This document shows positions 31,776 through 39,750 of a stretch of DNA of 41,968 nucleotides, in pieces. Below the pieces are notes generated by a model, which saw only the letters and a list, made by a program, of their open reading frames with translations, made no database searches and was not told the DNA's origin. Every line of letters starts with the position of its first letter. Within the stretch, counting starts at the first letter, position 1. This DNA is from Planctomycetia bacterium (GTDB taxonomy: Bacteria; Planctomycetota; MHYJ01; WSZJ01): NCBI GenBank assembly GCA_020849035.1, contig JADLHC010000024.1, positions 1 to 41,968 on the forward strand, in the 5' to 3' direction. Made by a program: the position numbers and the translations under genes.

Positions 31776-33183
31776 GGGCCCAGGCCTCCCATCGGGACTG
31801 GAGAGAATCGTAGCTCTCGACCTTGAGGGCTTCGAAGAGCGCATCCATCGGTTCGTCGCCGCCGGAGAGGGCGCGGACGAACGAGCGGAACTCCGCGGGC
31901 TGTGTCGCGAGCCAGGAGACGAAGCTCCACGCGACGATCATCTTGTCGAGGTCGAGGTCGTCGGCGTGGGCGCGGAAGACGGCGCGGAGCCGCGGGGCGG
32001 TCGCCTCGCGGAGGCGGGCGCGCAGGCGCGAGCGCCAGCCGGCCGTGGACGGCGAACGGTCGTCGCCCATGGTGTTGCCCTTGAGGTCAGTGCAGCGCGC
32101 GAGCGCCGAACCCGTGAGCCTGTCGGTGAACCAGAGCGCCAGCCCCTCGTTCAGCCACGCGGGCGGTTTCGCAAGGCTCCAGGTGTGCTGGAAGAGCAGG
32201 TGCACGGAGATGTGGATCGCCGCCTCGCGGTGATATTCCGGCACCTCGCCGCGCGTCCAGATCTCCCAGCCGATGTCGGGTCCCGCGGACGTCCAGCCGC
32301 CCAGCGACTCGTACGTGTGCCGCTCGTCCTCGGACAGCGGCGTGCACTTTTCCAGGAACTTCACGTGCTCCGCCTGGCTCGTCAGGAAGACGCCCGTCGC
32401 GCTTCCCGCGCGGGTCCCCTCGTCGGGCGCCAGCAGGTCGAACAGGATCGTGCGCGCGGCCTCCGCGCCGCGGAGCCACTCGGCGAGCTGGTCCTGCGTC
32501 GCGCGGCCCTCGAACGTGAAGTGCCCCGAGCGCCGGCGTTCGAACTTCGCCTCCAGGGGAGCGGTCAGCGGGGACGCCTCCTTCGACGCCTTTCCGCCGT
32601 CTCCCTTCTCCAGCAGGTCCAGCGCCGCCTTCCGCTGCGCCGCCTCGTCCGGCGGGAACCACCGGTTGCCGGCCTTCTTCCAGCCGACGGCCTCGCACGC
32701 ATCGGCGTTGTCGGGGTCGAACGTCCGGACCAGCCCCCACAGGCGTTTCGCGCGCTCCTTGAACCCGCGGTCAGCGGCCCACCTGGCCAGGGGGACCAGC
32801 TCGCGCTCCGCCGCCGTGACGATCCCGGCGCGCTTTTTCCGGTACGTGTCGAGGGCCTCCTCGACCGCCTTCGGCTCGCCGCGGTTCTCGCGCTCGAGCA
32901 CAAACGCCTCGTCGCGCGCCCACTCGCCCTTCACGCGCCTGAACCCCAGCGCCTTGCGCGCGTCCTCGTTGTCGGGCTCCAGCTCGAGCGAGGCCTCCCA
33001 CTCGTTCGTCGCGGCGCCCTCGAGGCCGTTGTCGGCGCACCAGCGGGCGGCGAAGCGCTGGAGGCGTGCGACGGCGGAGGCGGCGGACCTCCAGCGGCGC
33101 TGGTACTCCAGCTCCTCGGCGTCCTCGCCGCGGCAGGCGGCGGCCGCAGCGGCGAGGGCGAACGCTGCCAGGATCGGTCGCAT
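31762..33183 (-). CDS. Gluzincin-like protein, degenerate zinc motif (copy 3)
   Basis: A 473-residue paralog, the most divergent of the three. The N-terminus MRPILAAFALAAAAAACRGED is a signal that could end in a lipobox Cys17. The helical half has NEDARKALGFRRVKGEW and NADACEAVGWKKAGNRW, the same LG-x-x-x-x-G-x-W repeat as in its sisters. The C-terminal half has ERRRSGHFTFEGRATQDQLAEWL, then HISVH (His324, His328) and WLNEGLALWFTDRL with Glu346. Ile325 replaces the catalytic Glu. It is the first large gene of the operon, 42 nt after the 69-residue gene. Confidence 0.85.
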   Translation of the reverse strand: MRPILAAFALAAAAAACRGEDAEELEYQRRWRSAASAVARLQRFAARWCADNGLEGAATNEWEASLELEPDNEDARKALGFRRVKGEWARDEAFVLERENRGEPKAVEEALDTYRKKRAGIVTAAERELVPLARWAADRGFKERAKRLWGLVRTFDPDNADACEAVGWKKAGNRWFPPDEAAQRKAALDLLEKGDGGKASKEASPLTAPLEAKFERRRSGHFTFEGRATQDQLAEWLRGAEAARTILFDLLAPDEGTRAGSATGVFLTSQAEHVKFLEKCTPLSEDERHTYESLGGWTSAGPDIGWEIWTRGEVPEYHREAAIHISVHLLFQHTWSLAKPPAWLNEGLALWFTDRLTGSALARCTDLKGNTMGDDRSPSTAGWRSRLRARLREATAPRLRAVFRAHADDLDLDKMIVAWSFVSWLATQPAEFRSFVRALSGGDEPMDALFEALKVESYDSLQSRWEAWARENI

Positions 33184-33225
33184 CAGGGTCTCCGCGCGCC
33201 GCCCGGCCCCCCGGACGCGGGGCGG

Positions 33226-33435
33226 CTACTTCCTGGCGGGATGGTACCGCTTCTCCAGCGCCTGAACGAGCAGGTTCGCGAGCTCCATCTGGATGTCCTC
33301 GAGGTGGTCGCCGGGGCCGAGGCGGTCGCGGCGGATGACGGCCTCGACGACGGCCTCGCCGCCGTTGGCCTGGAACCCGGTGGAAACGGTGACGGCGCCG
33401 ACCTTGCGGAACGCGTGCTTCGTCGCGATGTCCAA
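33226..33435 (-). CDS. Hypothetical 69-residue protein
   Basis: A 69-residue protein starting at TTG 33435 behind a full AGGAGGT site 6 nt upstream. It begins DIATKHAFRKVGAVTVSTGFQANG, then GDHLEDIQMELANLLVQALEKRYHPARK, that is, a strand-rich half and a long helix. It has no signal or membrane segment. It leads the operon of the three degenerate gluzincin genes. No family is recognised; the strong ribosome site argues that it is real. Function unknown. Confidence 0.65.
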   Translation of the reverse strand: MDIATKHAFRKVGAVTVSTGFQANGGEAVVEAVIRRDRLGPGDHLEDIQMELANLLVQALEKRYHPARK

Positions 33436-33441
33436 CGCAGG

Positions 33442-33448
33442 ACCTCCT
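33442..33448 (-). promoter_or_regulatory. Full Shine-Dalgarno AGGAGGT deciding a TTG start
   Basis: On the minus strand AGGAGGT ends 6 nt before TTG 33435. This is the most complete ribosome site in the window and supports the short gene at 33226 rather than the longer open frame that continues upstream into the peptidase gene. Confidence 0.7.
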
Positions 33449-33505
33449 GAAACGTAGTTCTCTACACAATTAACGGCCCACGGCCGTCCTTGACAGGAGA
33501 TTCGC

Positions 33506-34900
33506 ATGCGCCTCGCCTCCGCCGCCCTCGCTTCGGCGGCCGTCCTCTCCGCGCTCGTCCCCCTGTTCGCGGAGTCCCCGCGCGCCAGCCGGATCGAGCG
33601 GCGCCTGAAGAAGGCGCTGGAGGAAAGCGAACAGCGGGCGGCGAGCGGGATCGCCGAGGACATCGACGCGGCGCTGATGCCGGGGACGCCCCTCGCGTCG
33701 CTCAGGCGGCTCGTCCGGTTCGACCAGTGCCGCGAGGACATCTTCTTCCTCGCCGGCGACGAGCTCGCGGGGCGCGACACCGCGTCGGAGGGCCACCTCA
33801 AGGCCGCCCAGTGGGCCGCCGACCGATTCGCGGCCGCGGGCCTCAAGCCCGTGGGCGACGAGGGCACGTACTTCCAGAACTGGAAGTTCGGGAAGAAGAA
33901 GACGCTCAACGTCGTGGCGTTCCTGCCCGGCGAGACCGACGAAGTCGTCGTCGTCGGCGCGCACCTCGACCACGTCGGCAAGGGCCAGGCCGGCGGCTGG
34001 TCCGGCCGCATCCCCCACCCGCTCGCCGGCAACGACGTCATCTTCAACGGCGCCGACGACAACGCCTCCGGCTCCGCCGCCGTCGTCGAGATGGGGTGCG
34101 CGCTGGGCGGGATGAAGACGACGCCGAAGCGCGGAATCCTGTTCATCCTCTTCTCCGGCGAGGAGAAGGGGCTGGTCGGGTCGCGCTACTACGTGGAGCA
34201 CCCGATCTTCCCGCTCCGGCAGACCGTCGCGATGCTGAACTTCGACATGGTGGGCCGGAACCGCGACCACGAAATGGACGTCTACGGCAAGGACGGCGCG
34301 CCGGAGCTCGCGGAGGCGCTCGAGCGGGTGAACGCCCGCGCCGGCATGAACCTCAAGATCCCCGCGCGCTCCCCCGGCGTCTTCATGCAGAGCGACCAGT
34401 ACTCGTTCCACAACAAGGGCGTCCCTTCGCTGTTCTTCACGAGCGGCATGCACACGGAGTACCACACGGCGCTCGACCACCCGGACCTGATCAACATCGG
34501 CAAGATCGAGGAGATCGCGGAGCTGGGCGCCGCGCTCGCGCTCGAGGTCGCGAACATGGAGGGGCGCTCCACGTTCCGCAAGATCGAGCTCGGCCCGCGC
34601 CTCGGAGTCCAGCCCTCCGCCGTCCCGGCCGCCCGCAGGCAGGAACTCGGCCTCCAGGAGGGCGAGGGCGGCGTCGTCCTCTCGAGCGTCACGAAGGGCT
34701 ACGCGGCCGCGCGCAGCGGCCTCAAGGCGAAGGACGTCATCGTCGCCATCGACGGCAGGCCGCTGCCCGAGGAGAACACGCTCGACGAATTCCGCACGCG
34801 CATCTACGACGCCGAGGAACAGGTGTTCACGGTGGTGCGGGACGGGAAGCGCGTCGAGGTGCCCGTGAAGTACGGCGCGATGGAAGAGGAGAAGAAGTAG
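33506..34900 (+). CDS. Exported M28 zinc peptidase with PDZ domain
   Basis: A 464-residue metallopeptidase, exported by MRLASAALASAAVLSALVPLFAES. ATG 33506 has AGGAG about 8 nt upstream. The peptidase domain (about 70-355) carries all M28 zinc ligands: His153 in GAHLDH, Asp184 in NGADDNASGS, Glu219-Glu220 in FSGEEKG, Asp247 in NFDMVGRN, and the late His in TEYHTALDHPD. A PA-like insertion is absent. The last ~100 residues are a PDZ domain (GVVLSSVTKGYAAARSGLKAKDVIVAIDG), which may guide substrates. It probably is an aminopeptidase outside the cytoplasm. It is divergent from the gluzincin operon; the 70-bp gap is AT-richer than most. Confidence 0.93.
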   Translation: MRLASAALASAAVLSALVPLFAESPRASRIERRLKKALEESEQRAASGIAEDIDAALMPGTPLASLRRLVRFDQCREDIFFLAGDELAGRDTASEGHLKAAQWAADRFAAAGLKPVGDEGTYFQNWKFGKKKTLNVVAFLPGETDEVVVVGAHLDHVGKGQAGGWSGRIPHPLAGNDVIFNGADDNASGSAAVVEMGCALGGMKTTPKRGILFILFSGEEKGLVGSRYYVEHPIFPLRQTVAMLNFDMVGRNRDHEMDVYGKDGAPELAEALERVNARAGMNLKIPARSPGVFMQSDQYSFHNKGVPSLFFTSGMHTEYHTALDHPDLINIGKIEEIAELGAALALEVANMEGRSTFRKIELGPRLGVQPSAVPAARRQELGLQEGEGGVVLSSVTKGYAAARSGLKAKDVIVAIDGRPLPEENTLDEFRTRIYDAEEQVFTVVRDGKRVEVPVKYGAMEEEKK

Positions 34901-34904
34901 CGCG

Positions 34905-35429
34905 TCAGCGGACGAAGGGCCGGCCGGCAAAGCCGCCGGCCCACTCGACGAGCAGCGCGTTGAACGCGGCGGCGGGGAGCAGGACGAGCGCCGCGCGTTT
35001 CCCCGCGATCGCGGCCGAGGCGAGGGCGAGCAGCAGCGGCGCCAGCCCGTACCCGGCCGCCGCGGCGGTGACGCCGCGCGCATCGAAGACGCGCAGGAGG
35101 CCGATCGCGGCGGCGTCCACCGCCGCCATCGCCGCGGCGCCGGCCGCGACGGAGAAGAACGCGCGCTCCGCGTCCTCGACGGCACCCGCAGTCGGGATGC
35201 TGAAGGCCACGCGGATCAGCCACGGCACCACCGCGAACACGAGCCCGGGAACCGCCGTCAGCAGCGCGTAGCCCCACCACCACCACTCCGTGTGCTGCAG
35301 GTACTCCCCGCCCGTCGACCGCGCCGCCCCGACCGCTCCCGCCGACAGCGCCGCCGACATCGCGAGGAACAGCAGCCCGATCTGGTTCCTCGCGCGCTCC
35401 CCGCCGCCGCCGCTCAGTTCCACTTCCAC
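34905..35429 (-). CDS. Multi-pass membrane protein, unknown
   Basis: A 174-residue protein with about four to five membrane segments (IGLLFLAMSAALSAGAV, WWWGYALLTAVPGLVFAVVPWL, FFSVAAGAAAMAAVDAAAIGLL, AAAGYGLAPLLLALASAAIAG, AALVLLPAAAFNALLVEW). Start GTG 35429 overlaps the LON-domain gene by 16 nt; GTG 35423 is an alternative. It has no recognised family or motif. It is probably translated with the two genes upstream (LON-domain and anchored protein). It ends 4 nt from the M28 gene. Confidence 0.75.
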   Translation of the reverse strand: MEVELSGGGGERARNQIGLLFLAMSAALSAGAVGAARSTGGEYLQHTEWWWWGYALLTAVPGLVFAVVPWLIRVAFSIPTAGAVEDAERAFFSVAAGAAAMAAVDAAAIGLLRVFDARGVTAAAAGYGLAPLLLALASAAIAGKRAALVLLPAAAFNALLVEWAGGFAGRPFVR

Positions 35430-36106
35430 GGCTCCCCGCCCGCCTTCCGCCGCCGCGCCTCCTCCTCCCGCTCCAGCCGCGCCTTCAGCTGCGCCGCGAC
35501 CGCCTCCACCCGCGCCCCCACGTCCGCCGCCTCCAGAATCTCCTGCCGCGTCGAGACGTCCAGCTCCAGCTCCGCCGCCAGCAGGTCCGCCAGCCTCCCC
35601 GGCTCCGCCCCCGAGCAGAGCGCCCTCGCCGCCGCCGCCGCGAACCGGAAGTCCTCCGCCGCCACCCGCTCGCCGAGCGCGTGCAGGTGCAGCCCCTTCG
35701 TCCGCACCGCCGCCTCCTCCACCGGGTCCACAAGATCGTGCACCAGCTCCCCCCGCGCGATCCGGTACGGCGCCTCCTGCACCAGCTCCCCCACCCGGAA
35801 TCGCGCCAGCCCCTCCAGCACGATGTTGTACCGCCCGTCCGGGAACGCCTGCTCCATGATGATCTGCCCCACCGTCGCCATCCCGTGCACCGGCGGGTTC
35901 CCCTCGTAGTCGGACTCCCAGCCGGGCCGGAGAAGCGCGATCGCGATCAGCCGGTCCCCCTCCAGCGCCCGCCGCGTCATCTCGCGGTAGCGCGGCTCGA
36001 AGATGTGCAGCGGCAGCCGCGCGCCGGGGAACAGCACGGTCGAGGGAAGCGCGAAGATCGGCGCCTGTCCGGAGAAGAACGCGGGAAGTTCGCCGCCCAC
36101 GCTCAC
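35414..36106 (-). CDS. LON substrate-binding-domain protein
   Basis: A 230-residue protein starting at GTG 36106 (overlapping the upstream stop, GTGA). It contains the N-terminal domain of Lon protease: FALPSTVLFPGARLPLHIFEPRYREM, then GMATVGQIIMEQAFPDGRYNIVLEGLARFRV, and the closing helices ending near residue 210. There is no AAA+ or protease domain, so it belongs to the group of stand-alone LON-domain proteins (YcbB/PUA-like fold), which may bind unfolded proteins. A charged tail EREEEARRRKAGGEPWKWN follows. Role unknown. Confidence 0.88.
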   Translation of the reverse strand: MSVGGELPAFFSGQAPIFALPSTVLFPGARLPLHIFEPRYREMTRRALEGDRLIAIALLRPGWESDYEGNPPVHGMATVGQIIMEQAFPDGRYNIVLEGLARFRVGELVQEAPYRIARGELVHDLVDPVEEAAVRTKGLHLHALGERVAAEDFRFAAAAARALCSGAEPGRLADLLAAELELDVSTRQEILEAADVGARVEAVAAQLKARLEREEEARRRKAGGEPWKWN

Positions 36107-36789
36107 TTCCCCGCTTCGGGCGCCCGCTTGAACTGCGTCTTCAGCACGATCACGAACCCGATCGCGCAGAGCGCGGCGACGGCGATCCCCGCCACCGTCA
36201 CCACCCCGCTCCAGTCCCGCGCCGCCGCCGGCCGCACCGGCGGCGCTTCCCGCATCCGGATCGTCCGCGCGATCTCCTCGAACTCCACGACACGGTACGC
36301 ATACGACTTCGCCGACGTCACGAAGCTGAACACGTAGTGCTTGTCCGCGGCGGGCACGTACCACTTCACCGACTTGACCGGCGGCGACTCCCGGGACGCC
36401 TGGAACCCCTCCGTCCGGTACACGTCCCGGTCCCCGATCCGCTCCATCTCCACCTTCTCGATCCCCATCTGCACCCCGGGAGCCTTCGGCGCCGCCTTGA
36501 TCTCCGCGTCGCAGGCCGCCCGGAATTCCTCCCGCCCCTCCGTGCTCACGAACAGCGGCTTCTCGATCACCGACACCTGCATCAGCGCCCGCTTCTGCTC
36601 CTCGTCCGGCGCGCTCATGAAGATCGCGTGGACCGTCCGGGGCATGTTCTGGTACGCCTCGGGCTTCGCCGGCTCCCAGGAGTCCGGAACGGTCGCGGTC
36701 CAGGAGCCGTCCGGGCTCCGGGCGTCGCGCGCGGCGGCCGCGGCGGCGAGGAGGAGCAGGGCAAGCAGCGCTGTAGTGGTGGCCCGCAT
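36103..36789 (-). CDS. Exported protein with C-terminal membrane anchor
   Basis: A 228-residue protein. It starts with a signal peptide (MRATTTALLALLLLAAAAAARDA), then a ~165-residue strand-rich domain (GSWTATVPDSWEP, IGDRDVYRTEGFQASRESPPVKSVKWYV, YVFSFVTSAKSYAYRVVEFEEIARTI) and a C-terminal membrane helix (about 194-216) with a basic tail. The pattern resembles exported PsbP-like/DUF1795 lipid or stress proteins, but this is weak. A minus-strand TATAAT at 36806-36801 stands 11 nt before the ATG. Its stop overlaps the LON gene start. Function unknown. Confidence 0.8.
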   Translation of the reverse strand: MRATTTALLALLLLAAAAAARDARSPDGSWTATVPDSWEPAKPEAYQNMPRTVHAIFMSAPDEEQKRALMQVSVIEKPLFVSTEGREEFRAACDAEIKAAPKAPGVQMGIEKVEMERIGDRDVYRTEGFQASRESPPVKSVKWYVPAADKHYVFSFVTSAKSYAYRVVEFEEIARTIRMREAPPVRPAAARDWSGVVTVAGIAVAALCAIGFVIVLKTQFKRAPEAGK

Positions 36790-36800
36790 GGGTGGAAGGG

Positions 36801-36806
36801 ATTATA
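36801..36806 (-). promoter_or_regulatory. Candidate -10 element (TATAAT)
   Basis: A perfect TATAAT on the minus strand ends 11 nt before the ATG at 36789. No good -35 box is found, so the start of transcription would be close to the start codon. Confidence 0.5.
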
Positions 36807-36881
36807 AGGATCGCCGCGCGGAGGGACAGGACGCGATAAATCCCGCCCCGGTCCGCGCGCCCTCCCTCACCCAAGGCCCCC

Positions 36882-38087
36882 GTGAAACTCAAGTCCCAGC
36901 CCGAGGATTTCGTCGTCGTCGAGGAGAACAACGTCGCCTGGGACGAATCGGGCGCATTCGCGGTCTACCGCGTCGTCAAGACGGGCCTGAACACCCTGGA
37001 CGTCGTGAACGCCATGGTCGACGCGCTGCGGACCACCCGGTCCAGGATCAACTACTCGGGGCTCAAGGACCGCCACGCGCACACCGAGCAGGTCGTCACC
37101 GTCCTCCACGGCCCGCGCAAGGACGTCGGCGGGGAAAACTGGCGGGCCGAGTTCCTCGGACGCGCGAAGGCCCCCGTCAAGCCCTCCACCCTCGCCGGCA
37201 ACCGCTTCACCATCACCCTCCGCGCCGTTCGCCCCGACGAAATCCCCGTCGTCCGCGATGTCGTCGAGCGCGTCCGCCGCACCGGACTCCCCAATTACTT
37301 CGACGACCAGCGCTTCGGAAGCGCCCGCCACGGGCAGGGTTTCTTCGCGCGCTCGGCGATCCGCGGCGAATGGGAGGAGGCGTTGCGGCTGGTCATCGGC
37401 TGCCCGGCGCGGAAGGACAGCGCGCGCGACAAGCGGGCGCGGAGTCTGATCCGGGACAACTGGGGAAAGTGGAAGAAGCTCGCGGAGTCCCTTCCGAAGA
37501 CCCACGAACGGGCCATCGTCCAGTACCTCGTGGAGCACCCGGGCGACTGGCACGGGGCCTGCAACCGGATCGACCGGCACCTGCTCGGGCTGATGCTGGT
37601 GGCGTACCAGAGCTGGCTGTGGAATGAGGTGGCGGCGGAGTTCCTGCGCGAGAAGGTGAAGGACGTGGAGGAGCTCGGCTACAGCCGGGGGACGTTCGTG
37701 TATCCGCTGTCGCTGACCCCGGAGGAGGACGAGGCGGTGCGCGACCGCGACCTGCCCGTGCCGTGCCACCGCACCGAGTGGAAGGACGCCGACGAGCGCG
37801 CGCGCTTCGTGCGGGTGCTCGCGCGGGAGGGCCTGACCATCGAGAAGTTCAAGGTCGACCTGGAGAAGCACACGTTCCGCGCCTTCCGCCGGCCGCTCCT
37901 CATCCGCCCCGCCGGACTCTCCATCGGAGCCTTCCAGGACGACCCCCTCAACCCCGGGTTGCAGTTCTTCCGGCTGAATTTCGCGCTGCCGAAAGGCTCC
38001 TTCGCGACCGTGCTGATCAAGGCCATCCAGAGGCGGAAAGTCGTGGACGACGAAGAGCTTGTATCGGGCGAAGAGGACGCCGAGTAG
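36882..38087 (+). CDS. truD: tRNA pseudouridine-13 synthase
   Basis: A 401-residue RNA-modifying enzyme that converts uridine-13 of tRNA-Glu to pseudouridine. Starts at GTG 36882. Motifs: PEDFVVVEE at the start, the catalytic GLKDRHAHTEQ with Asp63, and NYFDDQRFGS, the family signature. The TruD insertion domain is in the middle (about 150-300) and the C-terminal part has GLSIGAFQDDPLNPG. Length is a little above the bacterial usual (~350). It is probably a single-gene unit, convergent with rpmA 101 nt away. Confidence 0.93.
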   Translation: MKLKSQPEDFVVVEENNVAWDESGAFAVYRVVKTGLNTLDVVNAMVDALRTTRSRINYSGLKDRHAHTEQVVTVLHGPRKDVGGENWRAEFLGRAKAPVKPSTLAGNRFTITLRAVRPDEIPVVRDVVERVRRTGLPNYFDDQRFGSARHGQGFFARSAIRGEWEEALRLVIGCPARKDSARDKRARSLIRDNWGKWKKLAESLPKTHERAIVQYLVEHPGDWHGACNRIDRHLLGLMLVAYQSWLWNEVAAEFLREKVKDVEELGYSRGTFVYPLSLTPEEDEAVRDRDLPVPCHRTEWKDADERARFVRVLAREGLTIEKFKVDLEKHTFRAFRRPLLIRPAGLSIGAFQDDPLNPGLQFFRLNFALPKGSFATVLIKAIQRRKVVDDEELVSGEEDAE

Positions 38088-38188
38088 CCGTTCTCGCTCC
38101 CCGTACGGAGTTCCTGCGTCTCAGGCGAAGCGACTCGCCGCTGCAGGCCCCGTGGGGCGCGACACCTCCCGCCGCCAGGAACCCCGCG

Positions 38189-38485
38189 TTACTTCGTCGC
38201 GGGGGTCGCGGGCTTCGCGGCCGGACGGGCGGGCGCCGCGGCGACGCCCTGGGGAAGGATGTGCACCTTCTTCCCCTGGTACTTCACCGTTCCCGACGCG
38301 ACGGCGTAGATGTCGCAGTTCCTCGCCAGGCGCGTTCCGCGCCCCGGGATGAACTTCGTGCCGCACTGGCGCAGGATGATGTTCCCCGGCTGGACCAACT
38401 CGCCCTCGTAGCACTTGATGCCACGGCGCTGCCCGTTGGAATCGCGCCCGTTGCGGCTGGCGCCCTGCCCTTTCTTGTGTGCCAC
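38189..38485 (-). CDS. rpmA: Ribosomal protein bL27
   Basis: A 98-residue 50S subunit protein. It begins [29 protein letters not shown], nearly the family consensus, and continues through [18 protein letters not shown] and [10 protein letters not shown]27 lies near the peptidyl-transferase centre. The usual neighbours, rplU before it and obg after it, are absent; it stands alone behind a good promoter (38527-38555). The last ~17 residues ([18 protein letters not shown]) are an Ala/Pro/Lys tail beyond the normal end. Confidence 0.97.
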   Translation of the reverse strand: MAHKKGQGASRNGRDSNGQRRGIKCYEGELVQPGNIILRQCGTKFIPGRGTRLARNCDIYAVASGTVKYQGKKVHILPQGVAAAPARPAAKPATPATK

Positions 38486-38526
38486 GACGAAATCTCCGAG
38501 CGATGGGGTTTTGTGAAGAGCGGGGA

Positions 38527-38555
38527 AACATACTGAGCGAAGGGGGCGCTGTCAA
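38527..38555 (-). promoter_or_regulatory. Promoter TTGACA-N17-TATGTT of rpmA
   Basis: On the minus strand TTGACA (38555-38550), a perfect -35 box, is 17 nt from TATGTT (38532-38527), 41 nt before the rpmA ATG. With the terminator just upstream this makes rpmA a separate transcription unit. Confidence 0.7.
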
Positions 38556-38604
38556 GGGCGCGCAGCCGTTCGCGCCTCCGTCCGCCCCCCGATTCGGCGG
38601 CCCG

Positions 38605-38643
38605 AAAAAAAAACGGAAGGGGCCGGCCCCACGCCGGCCCCTT
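38605..38643 (-). terminator. Rho-independent terminator after LysM gene
   Basis: Read on the minus strand, an 11-bp perfect stem (AAGGGGCCGGC / GCCGGCCCCTT, 38643-38617, 5-nt loop) is followed by CCG and nine T residues (38613-38605). It lies ~60 nt past the LysM stop and before the rpmA promoter. Confidence 0.9.
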
Positions 38644-38703
38644 CGCATGTGCCTGAGGGCATCCCTCTCCGAATGGCCCCAGGTTCGACGATGTGTTCGG
38701 GCG

Positions 38704-39468
38704 CTACGGGATCTGGAGTTCCAGCCCCTCCCACAGTGAGTCCGGGCTGGTGAGCTTGTCGCGGTTGGCGCTGAAGATCGCCTTCCACTTGTTCGCGTCG
38801 CCGAGCTGCGCCTTGGCGATCGAGCTCAGCGTGTCGCCCGCCTTGACCTTGTAGGTCTTCGGCGCGGGCGCCTTCGGGGCCTCGTTCCTGGGCGGTTCGC
38901 TGCTGATCACTTCCCTGGGAGTCTCGTTCCTGGGGGCGGGCGGCTGGACGGCGGCGGCATCCGCGATCGCCGGGATGGCGAGGGCGGTTCCGACGCGCAG
39001 GAGATCGTCGGGGCTGGACATCTTGTCCTTGTTCGCCTCGAAGATCTGGCGCCAGTACTTCTCCTTGCCGTAGACCTTCATCGAGATCCTGGCGAGCGAG
39101 TCGCCGGCTTCGACCTTGTAGGTCCGGGACGTGGCGGCGGGAGCGGGCCCGGCGGGCGGGTCCTGGTGGGTGGCGTTGTCGGAGACGGCGGGAAGGCGGG
39201 AGCCGGAGTCTGCGCTCTCGATGCGGATGCCGCTGTCGGCCGGGACGGGCTCGGCCGGGGTCACGTGATTGGGATCGCCGCTGCCCGGCTCGAGGGAGGG
39301 GCTCCCGTAGGCGTCGTCGGCAAGAGGCCCGCCGGACTCGACGGCGCCGCTGCCGGTCCCGCTGGCGGGCGGCATTTTCTTGCGATCGCCATTCTTGGAC
39401 CAGACGAGGAGGGAGACGATGCCCGACATGAGCAGGGCGATGATGAGAAGCTTGCCCTTGGTACCCAT
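38704..39468 (-). CDS. Membrane-anchored protein with two LysM domains
   Basis: A 254-residue protein. An N-terminal anchor (KLLIIALLMSGIVSLLVW, about 6-23) is followed by a polar Ser/Pro/Gly linker and two LysM peptidoglycan-binding domains: TYKVEAGDSLARISMKVYGKEKYWRQIFEANKDK (about 116-149) and TYKVKAGDTLSSIAKAQLGDANKWKAIFSANRDK (about 206-239), each ending in an LxIP strand. This kind of domain binds the glycan of the cell wall. No catalytic domain is present. It has its own consensus promoter (39533-39560) and terminator, so it is a monocistronic, probably well-expressed gene. Confidence 0.9.
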   Translation of the reverse strand: MGTKGKLLIIALLMSGIVSLLVWSKNGDRKKMPPASGTGSGAVESGGPLADDAYGSPSLEPGSGDPNHVTPAEPVPADSGIRIESADSGSRLPAVSDNATHQDPPAGPAPAATSRTYKVEAGDSLARISMKVYGKEKYWRQIFEANKDKMSSPDDLLRVGTALAIPAIADAAAVQPPAPRNETPREVISSEPPRNEAPKAPAPKTYKVKAGDTLSSIAKAQLGDANKWKAIFSANRDKLTSPDSLWEGLELQIP

Positions 39469-39520
39469 CGTGGGGACTCCGAAGCAGGAGAGGAGGAAGC
39501 GGGCGACCTTTATACTTTAC

Positions 39521-39545
39521 AAATTATAAAGTATACAGCGCGCCT
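39521..39545. repeat. AT-rich palindrome, possible operator
   Basis: TATACTTTA (39521-39529) and TAAAGTATA (39537-39545) are a perfect 9-bp inverted repeat around a 7-nt spacer. It overlaps the -10 box of the LysM promoter, which is the usual place for a repressor site. It is the only clearly AT-rich stretch in this GC-rich window. Confidence 0.6.
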
Positions 39546-39560
39546 GTCAAGCCTCCCCGC
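39533..39560 (-). promoter_or_regulatory. Consensus promoter TTGACA-N16-TATAAT of LysM gene
   Basis: On the minus strand both boxes match the sigma-70 consensus fully: TTGACA (39560-39555) and TATAAT (39538-39533) with a 16-nt spacer. The predicted start is near 39526, giving a leader of about 58 nt. The rest of the 282-bp gap (39561-39750) shows no gene; it holds a T tract at 39660-39667 without a stem. Confidence 0.85.
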
Positions 39561-39750
39561 TCGTCTCTCACCGCGAATCGCGCAAGCTCCACAACGCCGC
39601 AACCAACAGCCGCAACAGACGTTACGAGAACACGAAGAAGGCGCGCCGCCGTTTCCGCAGTTTTTTTCGGAATTTCATCCAGGCACCCGCCCCCGAACCG
39701 CATCCCACGACCCGTCAAGCCCGCCGCAGCCGCGCGCCGATGTTCTCGAT

